A stretch of DNA of 30,209 bases from contig CANRLY010000003.1 of assembly GCA_947631585.1 (NCBI GenBank), positions 1 to 30,209 of the forward strand. The letters run 5' to 3'. Source of the stretch: an uncultured Clostridia bacterium (lineage in GTDB: Bacteria; Bacillota; Clostridia; Oscillospirales; Ruminococcaceae). Of this stretch, positions 1 to 5,913 are shown one piece after another. How positions within the stretch are numbered: position 1 is the stretch's first letter; every line of letters begins with the position of its first letter. The position numbers were made by a program, and so were the translations under genes. The notes beneath the pieces are model-generated. The model had not been told where the DNA came from and did not search any database. It worked only from the letters and a program-made list of their open reading frames with translations.

Positions 1-42
1 TTGCCGGCTGCTGAGGCGAAAGATCTGAAAAGGAGAACCGCA

Positions 43-1827
43 ATGAAAAAGGAATATGTTATGGGCAACGGGGCGATAGCTCTGGGCGCGCTGTCGGCAG
101 GAGTGGACCTGATCGCAGGCTATCCCGGCACGCCGTCCTCGGAGATAATCGAGACCGTTGCCAGATACCGCCCGGACGGTGTACATATCGAATGGTCGGT
201 AAATGAAAAGGCTGCGCTGGAAGTCGCAGCAGGAGCGGCTTATTCCGGGGCAAGAGCAATGGTCACCATGAAACAGATGGGACTGAACGTTGCCGCCGAC
301 CCGCTTATGTCTGTGGCGTATGTGGGGGTCAAAGGGGGACTGGTGGTGGTCTCAGCCGACGACCCGGGACCTATATCTTCCCAGACGGAGCAGGACACCA
401 GAATGTTTGCGGAATACGCAAGGATACCGGTATTTGACCCGTCGTCGCCGGAAGAGGCGTTTTCAATGATAGGATATGCGTTCGACTATTCGGAAAAATA
501 CCGTACTCCCGTGCTTTTCCGCCCGACAACAAGGGTGTGCCACGCCTATGCTTCAATAGAATATAACGAGAATTTCAGACCCAAAGAGTACGAGGGGTTC
601 GTGAAAGACCCGAACAGATGGGTGATCTTTCCAAAACTGTCTTTTGCCAACCACCAGATGATCGAAAAGCGTAATGTGGAAATAGGCAAAGATCTTTCTG
701 AAAGCGGTCTTAACACCGTTACAGGCAGCGGAAAGAAAGCGGTGTTCGCTTCCGGCGTGAGCTACGCATACGTCAAGGAGTATCTGAAAGACCGCACCGA
801 CGTGGCGCTGTGTAAGATATCCACCCCATATCCGTTCCCGGAAGATCTGGTAAGACCGGTGCTGGAACAGGCGGAAGAGGCGCTTTGCGTGGAGGAACTC
901 AGCCCCTATGTGGAAACTCAGCTCCAGCGCATAGCAGGCGTTTATCATCTTCCCGTGAAGATATATGGTAAGACCACCGGCAACGGCAGACTTTCAGGGG
1001 AAAATTCCGCTGACTTTGCCGCAGAGACGGTGGGAAGATTCCTGGGCGATGAGCCAAGCTCAAAAAGAGATCTTTCGGAGCTGCCTGTGAGACCGCCGGT
1101 CCTTTGCGCAGGCTGTCCGCACAGGGCTTCGTTCTATGCGGTCAAAACGGCAATGAAAGGCAGAAAGGCTTATTTCTGCGGCGATATCGGCTGCTATACT
1201 CTGGGAAACGCAGCTCCGCTGGATATGACGGATACCTGCCTGTGCATGGGCGCAGGGGTCACTATAGCTCAGGGATTCAGCCACCTGGACAAGGACGCCG
1301 TGGCGTTCGGCTTTACCGGGGACTCAACTTTCTTTGCTTCGGGAATGACCGGCATTGTGAACGCCGTATACAATCAGGCGGATATGATACTTTGCGTTCT
1401 GGATAATTCCACCACCGCCATGACAGGTCACCAGCCCCACCCCGGCACGGGAAAGAACATGATGGGGGACGTTATCTCCGCAGTTGACATCGTGAAGATA
1501 CTGGAGGGGATAGGTCTTTCAAAGGTGATAACGGTAGACCCGTTCGATTTTGATAATGCAGTGGCAGCGGTCAGGGAATGTGCCAATACCAAAGGCGTAA
1601 AGGCGATAATTTTCAAGTCGCCCTGCATTGCGGTGACAAAGCCGTCGGGAAGCCTGACGGTATCGGACAAATGTATCGGCTGCAAAAAGTGTATCAGGGA
1701 GATAGGCTGCCCTGCGATCTCCGTTTCAGGCGGAAAAGTCGTCATCGACAGCCTGCTCTGCACCGGGTGCGGTCTGTGTAAGAATATCTGTCCGACAAAC
1801 GCTATAGGAGGTGGAGAGCAATGCTGA
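43..1827 (+). CDS. iorA: Indolepyruvate:ferredoxin oxidoreductase, alpha subunit
   Basis: The large subunit of indolepyruvate ferredoxin oxidoreductase oxidatively decarboxylates aryl-pyruvates from Trp, Phe and Tyr to aryl-acetyl-CoA and reduces ferredoxin; it acts in the cytoplasm of anaerobes. The sequence shows an N-terminal pyrimidine-binding-type domain, then a C-terminal thiamine diphosphate domain (CAGCPHR near residue 355, GDIGCYTLG near 380, GDSTFFASG near 426 followed by the NST metal-binding stretch). It ends in a two-cluster ferredoxin domain (CIGCKKC near 544, CTGCGLC near 573). Length is 594 residues, normal for the family. The reading frame is open to base 1, but ATG at 43 is preceded by AGGAGA at 31-36 with 6-nt spacing, so I start there. 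The stop overlaps iorB by 7 nt, which indicates translational coupling. An upstream gene in another frame may end at 26-28 (TGA), but too little is visible. Confidence 0.96.
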   Translation: MKKEYVMGNGAIALGALSAGVDLIAGYPGTPSSEIIETVARYRPDGVHIEWSVNEKAALEVAAGAAYSGARAMVTMKQMGLNVAADPLMSVAYVGVKGGLVVVSADDPGPISSQTEQDTRMFAEYARIPVFDPSSPEEAFSMIGYAFDYSEKYRTPVLFRPTTRVCHAYASIEYNENFRPKEYEGFVKDPNRWVIFPKLSFANHQMIEKRNVEIGKDLSESGLNTVTGSGKKAVFASGVSYAYVKEYLKDRTDVALCKISTPYPFPEDLVRPVLEQAEEALCVEELSPYVETQLQRIAGVYHLPVKIYGKTTGNGRLSGENSADFAAETVGRFLGDEPSSKRDLSELPVRPPVLCAGCPHRASFYAVKTAMKGRKAYFCGDIGCYTLGNAAPLDMTDTCLCMGAGVTIAQGFSHLDKDAVAFGFTGDSTFFASGMTGIVNAVYNQADMILCVLDNSTTAMTGHQPHPGTGKNMMGDVISAVDIVKILEGIGLSKVITVDPFDFDNAVAAVRECANTKGVKAIIFKSPCIAVTKPSGSLTVSDKCIGCKKCIREIGCPAISVSGGKVVIDSLLCTGCGLCKNICPTNAIGGGEQC

Positions 1828-2426
1828 AAAAGGATATCCTGCTTTGCGGAGTCGGCGGGCAGGGAACAGTGCTTGCTTCTAAACTGATAGCCGCCGCAGC
1901 CATGCAGGAGGGAGCAAAGGTACATTCCGCCGAGACCATAGGAATGGCGCAGAGAGGCGGACCTGTCACCAGTCATGTAAGGATAGGCGAGGACGCATAT
2001 TCGCCGCTGATACCTTTGGGCTGCGCCGATGTGATAATTGCGTTTGAACCTGCCGAAGCAGTGAGAAATCTGGCTTTTCTTAAAGACGGAGAAGCAGGAA
2101 CGGTCATTGTGAACAGCGTACCCGTCATGCCGGTGACCGAATCGCTGAAAAGTTCCGGCTACACCGGCGGAGAGATGATAGATTACCTGAAAGAAAAATG
2201 CAAAAACGTGATCGTTGTGGATTCTGACGAGCTGTGCAGGGAGTTCGGTTCGGCAAAATTTTTCAACGTTGCAATATTGGGAGTTGCATCAGGAACAGGC
2301 AAACTGGGCATCGCAGGGGAGACTCTTCTTGAAGAGATCGCACGGCGTGTGCCTGAAAGGTTTGTTGAAATAAATAAAAAAGCTTTCCTCAAAGGAGAGC
2401 AGATCGGAGTGGACTATGAAACTTAA
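1821..2426 (+). CDS. iorB: Indolepyruvate:ferredoxin oxidoreductase, beta subunit
   Basis: This is the 201-residue gamma-type (IorB) subunit that pairs with IorA to form the active aryl-pyruvate oxidoreductase. The N-terminal glycine-rich motif LLCGVGGQGT (residues about 7-16), then AETIGMAQRGGPVTSHVRIG (about 38-57), is the signature of the pyruvate/2-ketoacid ferredoxin oxidoreductase catalytic family that binds CoA and contacts the thiamine site. GGAGG lies at 1808-1812 upstream of the ATG, inside the end of iorA. The gene overlaps iorA by 7 nt and the next gene by 11 nt, so the three are surely one transcript. Length is typical for the family and nothing appears damaged. Confidence 0.95.
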   Translation: MLKKDILLCGVGGQGTVLASKLIAAAAMQEGAKVHSAETIGMAQRGGPVTSHVRIGEDAYSPLIPLGCADVIIAFEPAEAVRNLAFLKDGEAGTVIVNSVPVMPVTESLKSSGYTGGEMIDYLKEKCKNVIVVDSDELCREFGSAKFFNVAILGVASGTGKLGIAGETLLEEIARRVPERFVEINKKAFLKGEQIGVDYET

Positions 2427-3654
2427 TGAAAGACAGCTTGAACTTGCAGACAGACAGGTGAAGCGACTTATCAAGTCGGGAAGCTATTACGGCGAACTTT
2501 ATAAGAGCCTGGGGATAACCGGCGTAAGCTCTCAGGAGGATTTTGAGAAACTGCCGTTTTCACAGAAAGACGACCTGAGAAACGCTTATCCTCTGGGGAT
2601 AATGGCTTGCAGCGAAGAAGAGATAGTGCGTATCCACTCTTCTTCTGGAACAACGGGGCTTCCGGTAATAATCCCTTACACCGCCAAGGACGTTGACGAC
2701 TGGGCGATAATGTTTGCAAGATGTTACGAGACCGCAGGTATCACCAACAAGGACAGGATACAGATAACTCCCGGTTACGGCCTGTGGACAGCAGGTATTG
2801 GCTTCCAGGCAGGCTGCGAAAAGCTGGGAGCAATGGCAGTGCCGATGGGTCCCGGCAATACTGAAAAGCAGCTGAAAATGATGATCGACCTGAAAACTAC
2901 AGTTCTTACTGCAACTGCTTCTTACGCCTTGCTGCTTGCCGAAGAGATACACCGCAGAGGTCTGAGAGACCAGATCTGCCTGAAAAAAGGCGTGTTCGGT
3001 TCTGAAAGATGGAGCGAGACCATGCGCCAGAGGATAGTTGACGAGCTGGGTATCGAGCTTTACGACATTTACGGTCTGACCGAGATTTACGGTCCCGGAA
3101 TAGGCATAAACTGCCAGCACGGCACAGGTATACATTACTGGGACGATTACATTTACATAGAGATAATCGACCCGGAGACCGGAAAGCCGGTTCCCGACGG
3201 AGAAAACGGCGAGATCGTGATAACCACTCTGGTCAAGGAGGGTGCGCCGCTGCTGAGATTCAGGACACACGATCTTTCAAGGATAATTCCTGGCGAATGT
3301 GACTGCGGCAGCAAGTTCCCAAGGATAGATATAATCAGGGGCAGAAGCGACGATATGTTCAAGGTAAGGGGAGTAAATATGTTCCCAAGCCAGGTAGAGG
3401 ACATACTGAAGATGGTAGAAGGCACGTCCAGCGAATACTCCATAACTATTGCTCACGATGATGAGAAGAACAAGGACGTAATGCTGCTTACAGTTGAGGG
3501 CGACGGCAGATACGAGTTTGACGCTATGTCCAAAAAGATAGTGGAGCTGTTCAGATCGCTGATAGGAATGACGCCGAAAGTGATAATCGTTCCGGTAGGC
3601 ACGCTCCCCAGAAGCGAGAAAAAGACCAAGAGGGTAATAGATTACAGGACCTGA
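2416..3654 (+). CDS. paaK: Phenylacetate-CoA ligase family protein (PaaK-like)
   Basis: An AMP-forming aryl-acetate:CoA ligase of the PaaK family, 412 residues (family usually about 430). It activates phenylacetate or indoleacetate with ATP and CoA in the cytoplasm. Motifs visible: the phosphate-binding loop SSSGTTGLP at residues 75-83, the adenylate-binding YDIYGLTEIYGPG from 216, the RTHDLSRI hinge region, and the C-terminal RGRSDDMFKVRGVNMFPSQV from about 308 with a Lys-bearing tail. It overlaps iorB by 11 nt (ATGAAACTTAATGA), so it is translationally coupled. Ligases of this type are often encoded with iorAB in anaerobes, where they link free aryl-acetates to the CoA ester made by the oxidoreductase; the direction in vivo is not shown by sequence. 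A strong terminator follows 21 nt after the stop. Confidence 0.92.
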   Translation: MKLNERQLELADRQVKRLIKSGSYYGELYKSLGITGVSSQEDFEKLPFSQKDDLRNAYPLGIMACSEEEIVRIHSSSGTTGLPVIIPYTAKDVDDWAIMFARCYETAGITNKDRIQITPGYGLWTAGIGFQAGCEKLGAMAVPMGPGNTEKQLKMMIDLKTTVLTATASYALLLAEEIHRRGLRDQICLKKGVFGSERWSETMRQRIVDELGIELYDIYGLTEIYGPGIGINCQHGTGIHYWDDYIYIEIIDPETGKPVPDGENGEIVITTLVKEGAPLLRFRTHDLSRIIPGECDCGSKFPRIDIIRGRSDDMFKVRGVNMFPSQVEDILKMVEGTSSEYSITIAHDDEKNKDVMLLTVEGDGRYEFDAMSKKIVELFRSLIGMTPKVIIVPVGTLPRSEKKTKRVIDYRT

Positions 3655-3675
3655 TCTCCAAAACAGAATATCTTC

Positions 3676-3706
3676 AAAAAAGCGTTCCTTTATGGAACGC
3701 TTTTTT
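3676..3706. terminator. Bidirectional intrinsic terminator
   Basis: A perfect 13-bp stem, AAAAAAGCGTTCC (3676-3688) with GGAACGCTTTTTT (3694-3706), closes a 5-nt loop TTTAT. Because the stem runs from A6 to T6, RNA made from either strand ends in a U-tract after a GC-containing hairpin. On the + strand it ends the iorA-iorB-paaK transcript. On the - strand it would stop the leftward promoter at 3862-3890 before that reaches paaK. Confidence 0.93.
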
Positions 3707-3816
3707 GGTTGGGGAATTTATGCGTATGATAGTGCAAAGTTAGCTGTATATGACCAGAAAATACCAAATGTTAATTTTAAATAAATTTATATGAAATATA
3801 CTACTATTAATATCTT
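3707..3816. other. A+T-rich intergenic stretch without a gene
   Basis: Part of the 315-bp gene-free stretch between paaK (3654) and the recombinase start (3970). Between the terminator and the left inverted repeat I see no credible ORF on either strand (the longest + frame from ATG at 3720 stops after a few codons), no convincing promoter and no RNA gene. The rest of the gap is annotated separately: the left inverted repeat and two divergent promoters. Confidence 0.6.
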
Positions 3817-3845
3817 TCGCAAATTTCACTCTTTTGCGATAAAAA
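3817..3845 (+). repeat. Left inverted repeat of the invertible segment
   Basis: These 29 bp are the exact reverse complement of 5051-5079. The repeat contains its own imperfect dyad: 7-bp arms TCGCAAA (3817-3823) and TTTGCGA (3833-3839) flank an asymmetric 9-bp centre TTTCACTCT (3824-3832). This arrangement matches a tyrosine-recombinase core site, with two monomer-binding arms and a crossover region. The match stops at 3816 outside and 3846 inside. Confidence 0.95.
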
Positions 3846-3861
3846 CATTCATGCTTTGATA

Positions 3862-3890
3862 ATTATATCACTATTTCAGGAACTTGTCAA
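3862..3890 (-). promoter_or_regulatory. Full-consensus promoter pointing left, out of the invertible segment
   Basis: Read on the minus strand, -35 is TTGACA (3890-3885), the spacer is exactly 17 bp (3884-3868), and -10 is TATAAT (3867-3862). A TG one base upstream of the -10 makes it an extended -10 as well. Transcription should start near 3855 and cross the left inverted repeat. There is no gene for it to serve on that side before the terminator at 3676-3706. After inversion it would point at the secretion operon. Confidence 0.9.
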
Positions 3891-3921
3891 TAAAAAACAG
3901 AATAAAAATTTATATTCTCTT

Positions 3922-3930
3922 TGTTATACT
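3922..3930 (+). promoter_or_regulatory. Extended -10 promoter for the recombinase gene
   Basis: TGTTATACT gives an extended -10 (TG, one base, TATACT at 3925-3930). The -35 position (about 3902-3907, ATAAAA) is poor, so this should be a modest promoter. The start would be near 3937, giving a leader of about 33 nt to the ATG at 3970 with GGAGG at 3957-3960 and neighbouring bases. It lies back to back with the strong leftward promoter. Confidence 0.55.
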
Positions 3931-3969
3931 GGTTTATGCCACAAAAAATTCAAATGGAGGTATCAAATT

Positions 3970-5037
3970 ATGGCTCATACAGTTGAAAAAATCTACAGGA
4001 AGAAAGAAGATATTTCAGAAAAATCGTATTCCGTTTCTGCTAAAGCAACTAATAATCTGCTACAAAGTATAAATAATTATAATATTAACAATAAATGTAA
4101 TTTTTTATACTTTAGTGACGAACATCTGAAGTCATCTGGTTTGACGTTAAACGAGTTGTTTGAAAAATGGCTGATAACAATAGAGGGAAACACTAAGGAA
4201 TCAACTATTGCAAATTATTACATGAAATTCAGAAAACATATCTGTCCTGCTTTCGGGGGACTTGACTACAGGAGTCTTACTTCTTTTATGGTATACAGGT
4301 TCATACAAAGCAAAATAGATTCGGGACTGTCGGCAAGATATGTTTCAGATATAATCATTCTATTGAAAGCTATTTTCAAATATGCGTTAGATGAATATGG
4401 GATATTTAGTCCTGTTTTGAACGTAAAGCTCCCGAAAAAACGGTCTGCTCCGACTCAGATGCTGAATTTCAAAGAGCAGCAGATATTGAAAGAATATCTG
4501 CAAAAGGAGCTGTCTTTGACTTCTTTGGGAGTATCGCTGTCTTTAAATACCGGAATAAGGATCGGCGAACTTTGTGCTCTGAGATGGATAGATATAGATC
4601 TTGACGGCAGAATGCTTACTGTAAACAATACTATTCAGAGAATATGTTGCAGCGATAACACCAGAAAGACAAAGATCATTATAACTGAACCGAAAAGCGA
4701 ATCATCTCATAGGATCATTCCTATACCAAACCAAATTATGCCATTGTTAAAGTACTTTTGCTCAAATGATGAGTATTTTGTTTTGTCAAATGGTCTGTGT
4801 CCTGTTGAGCCACGCACTATGCAGTATCGTTTCAAGGCAATATTAAAGAGAGCCGGGCTTCCGCAGGTGAATTTTCATTCGCTGAGGCATATGTTTGCCA
4901 CAAACTGTATAAATAAAGGATTTGACATAAAATCTCTTTCTGAGATCCTCGGTCATTCCTCCGTCGAATTGACATTAAACCGTTATGTACACCCGTCATT
5001 CAAACAAAAATGTGATTTTATGTATGATTTCTCGTGA
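3970..5037 (+). CDS. Tyrosine recombinase (probable promoter invertase)
   Basis: A 355-residue tyrosine recombinase of the phage-integrase/Xer superfamily. An N-terminal extension (1-57) precedes a SAM-like core-binding domain (about 58-145, LTLNELFEKWL onward) and the catalytic domain. The catalytic set is complete: Arg197 (TGIRIGELCALRW), Lys242 (EPKSESSHR), His303-x-x-Arg306 (HSLRH), His329 (LGHSS) and Tyr339 (NRYVHP). The frame is open from a TTG at 3856, but ATG 3970 has a clear GGAGG at 8-nt spacing and is the start used. The gene sits alone between two perfect inverted repeats, with no excisionase, no phage genes and no relaxase. That context points to site-specific inversion rather than a prophage. 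Codon use and A+T content resemble the secretion genes more than iorAB. No terminator follows, so some read-through into the secretion operon is possible in this orientation. Confidence 0.93.
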   Translation: MAHTVEKIYRKKEDISEKSYSVSAKATNNLLQSINNYNINNKCNFLYFSDEHLKSSGLTLNELFEKWLITIEGNTKESTIANYYMKFRKHICPAFGGLDYRSLTSFMVYRFIQSKIDSGLSARYVSDIIILLKAIFKYALDEYGIFSPVLNVKLPKKRSAPTQMLNFKEQQILKEYLQKELSLTSLGVSLSLNTGIRIGELCALRWIDIDLDGRMLTVNNTIQRICCSDNTRKTKIIITEPKSESSHRIIPIPNQIMPLLKYFCSNDEYFVLSNGLCPVEPRTMQYRFKAILKRAGLPQVNFHSLRHMFATNCINKGFDIKSLSEILGHSSVELTLNRYVHPSFKQKCDFMYDFS

Positions 5038-5050
5038 AAAGATAAATTTC

Positions 5051-5079
5051 TTTTTATCGCAAAAGAGTGAAATTTGCGA
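5051..5079 (-). repeat. Right inverted repeat of the invertible segment
   Basis: Exact reverse complement of 3817-3845. Arms TCGCAAA (5057-5063) and TTTGCGA (5073-5079) flank the centre AGAGTGAAA. The motif GCGATAA at its outer edge (5076-5082) recurs 12 bp downstream (5088-5094) and also occurs at 3836-3842; this may mark extra protein-binding sites. In the inverted state this repeat would form a 7-bp stem in the leader of the secretion transcript. Confidence 0.95.
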
Positions 5080-5108
5080 TAACAATGGCGATAATTATAT
5101 TATTAACA

Positions 5109-5177
5109 CGTTGATCGTCATATAATATGTGCTTTCTGTCGATAAATATTCTTTTTTCATCAAGAATATTTTAAAAT
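5109..5177 (+). promoter_or_regulatory. Candidate activator-dependent promoter of the secretion operon
   Basis: TGCTTTCTGTCG at 5130-5141 closely resembles the repeats upstream of the last WXG100 genes (TGCATTCTGTCA at 29596-29607). A weaker half (CGTTGATCGTCA, 5109-5120) lies 21 bp upstream. TAAAAT at 5172-5177 lies 42 bp after the stronger motif; at 29 kb the same hexamer lies 41 bp after its motif. There is no good -35 hexamer, as expected for an activator-dependent promoter. The start would be near 5184, about 40 nt before the ATG at 5224. Candidate regulator: the LytTR protein encoded at 27895-28608. Confidence 0.45.
5144..5171. promoter_or_regulatory. Perfect 10-bp dyad upstream of the first secretion gene
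   Basis: AAATATTCTT (5144-5153) and AAGAATATTT (5162-5171) are perfect inverted repeats around an 8-nt loop. No U-tract follows on either strand, so it is a poor intrinsic terminator. It lies between the possible activator motif and the TAAAAT box. It would also lie in the leader of a transcript from the inverted promoter. An operator or a leader hairpin are both possible. Confidence 0.5.
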
Positions 5178-5223
5178 GCTTACAGGATGTTACACAAACT
5201 TATAACTGTAAGGAGAGAATGAT

Positions 5224-5532
5224 ATGAACGGATCCGGAGTCTACGGAGCAGATGTTGAAGCCATAAAAAGTGCGGAAATTGTTTTTAATGATTCGCTGGA
5301 GTGCGCCCGCAGTGAGTTGGAGCGCATACGAAATGAAATTGAAGTGATCGGTAATTCCTGGTCCGGAAAAGCCAATGAAAAGTATATGAAAACCCTTGTT
5401 GAACGATCAGAGGCGCTTCGTGAGCTGATATTTGATATGCAGGAGTTTGCAGACAGCCTTTATGTAATAAGCAAGGAATATAGCAGAAGCGAGGAAGAGA
5501 TAGATGGTCTGGTATCGCTGCTGAGGTTTTGA
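5224..5532 (+). CDS. WXG100-family protein, first of the locus
   Basis: A 102-residue, mainly helical protein with the W-S-G turn (SWSGKANEKY, residues about 46-55) halfway along, which is the hallmark of WXG100 proteins. Family members are small helical hairpins secreted as dimers by type VII systems, or used as secretion partners. The length fits the family. It has no signal peptide. AAGGAGA lies 6-7 nt before the ATG. It is the first gene after the right inverted repeat and is followed 12 nt later by a second WXG100-like gene; the pair probably forms a heterodimer. There is no clear C-terminal YxxxD/E export motif, although YSRSEEE near residue 89 is loosely similar. Whether it is a substrate or a structural partner cannot be told from sequence. 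Confidence 0.85.
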   Translation: MNGSGVYGADVEAIKSAEIVFNDSLECARSELERIRNEIEVIGNSWSGKANEKYMKTLVERSEALRELIFDMQEFADSLYVISKEYSRSEEEIDGLVSLLRF

Positions 5533-5544
5533 GGTGATAGTAAA

Positions 5545-5868
5545 ATGGATCTGGGTAACACAACAGTAAAGGTTTCTGATGAACGTCTGAGAACTGCATC
5601 TGAAAACATTATGAAAAGCGTTTTGCATATCAGGTCGCTGCTAAACGATGCGGTTTGCACTGGAGAACGGGCATTTGAAAGCTGGCAGGGAAGTTCGGCT
5701 GAAGAATTCAAAGCCAGGTGCAGGTCGTTTGACTTGCGTATCGACAACACTACGTCGGACATGATAAAAAGCGTGGATCTGCTGAAAAAGATACTTGGTG
5801 TTTATCAAGAGACGGAGAAACTGGTCAAAGAAAAGGGCGCTGACCTTTCCGGCGATGTGATCTCATAA
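5545..5868 (+). CDS. WXG100-family protein, second of the locus
   Basis: A 107-residue helical protein with W-Q-G (ESWQGSSAEEFKARC) around residues 45-60, so a WXG100 family member. It starts at ATG 5545 after AGGTGA, 12 nt downstream of the previous WXG100 gene, with which it probably forms an antiparallel pair. The C-terminal part carries YQETEKLVKEKG, a possible YxxxD/E-like export signal (YQETE). It has no signal peptide and would be exported, if at all, through EssC encoded 17 kb downstream. It has two cysteines (near residues 38 and 60), unusual in this family but not excluded. Confidence 0.82.
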   Translation: MDLGNTTVKVSDERLRTASENIMKSVLHIRSLLNDAVCTGERAFESWQGSSAEEFKARCRSFDLRIDNTTSDMIKSVDLLKKILGVYQETEKLVKEKGADLSGDVIS

Positions 5869-5913
5869 CTATACAAATTGATTGTATATAAAAATTATTC
5901 TGGAGGAATTGTT

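Larger units (their letters stand above)
3817..5079. mobile_element. Invertible segment: recombinase gene plus outward consensus promoter between inverted repeats
   Basis: A 1,263-bp segment bounded by perfect 29-bp inverted repeats. It holds only a tyrosine recombinase gene, that gene's own promoter, and a consensus promoter pointing out through the left repeat. Inverted repeats of this type recombined by a tyrosine recombinase give inversion, not excision. Inversion maps coordinate x to 8896-x, which moves the promoter to 5006-5034 (-35 and -10 on the + strand) with a start near 5041, about 183 nt upstream of the first secretion gene. The window therefore shows the OFF orientation for that promoter. 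The repeats and promoter are seen directly; actual inversion and its effect are inferred. Confidence 0.82.

Noticed and set aside
2560..3270. Long minus-strand ORF inside paaK (236 codons)
   Set aside because: Antisense shadow of a well-supported gene, with no family features and no ribosome site.
3856..3969. N-terminal extension of the recombinase from TTG at 3856
   Set aside because: No ribosome site, and it would cover both promoters; ATG 3970 has a clear GGAGG.
3817..5079. Transposon terminal inverted repeats or prophage attachment sites
   Set aside because: The only enzyme inside is a tyrosine recombinase, which does not use DDE-type terminal repeats. Attachment sites flanking an integrated element are direct, not inverted. 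No flanking target duplication or phage genes are seen. Inversion is the simpler reading.
5041..5120. Short leader ORF (about 25 codons) that would arise on the ON-state transcript across the right repeat
   Set aside because: It would exist only after inversion and has no ribosome site, so I do not call a leader peptide.
5096..5126. Other promoters right of the invertible segment: TATATT at 5096-5101 with TTGCGA at 5074-5079 (16-bp gap), and TATAAT at 5121-5126
   Set aside because: TTGCGA is part of the recombination site and a poor -35; TATAAT at 5121 has no -35 at the right distance (TTGATC is only 4 bp away). Either may give weak basal transcription, but neither is convincing.
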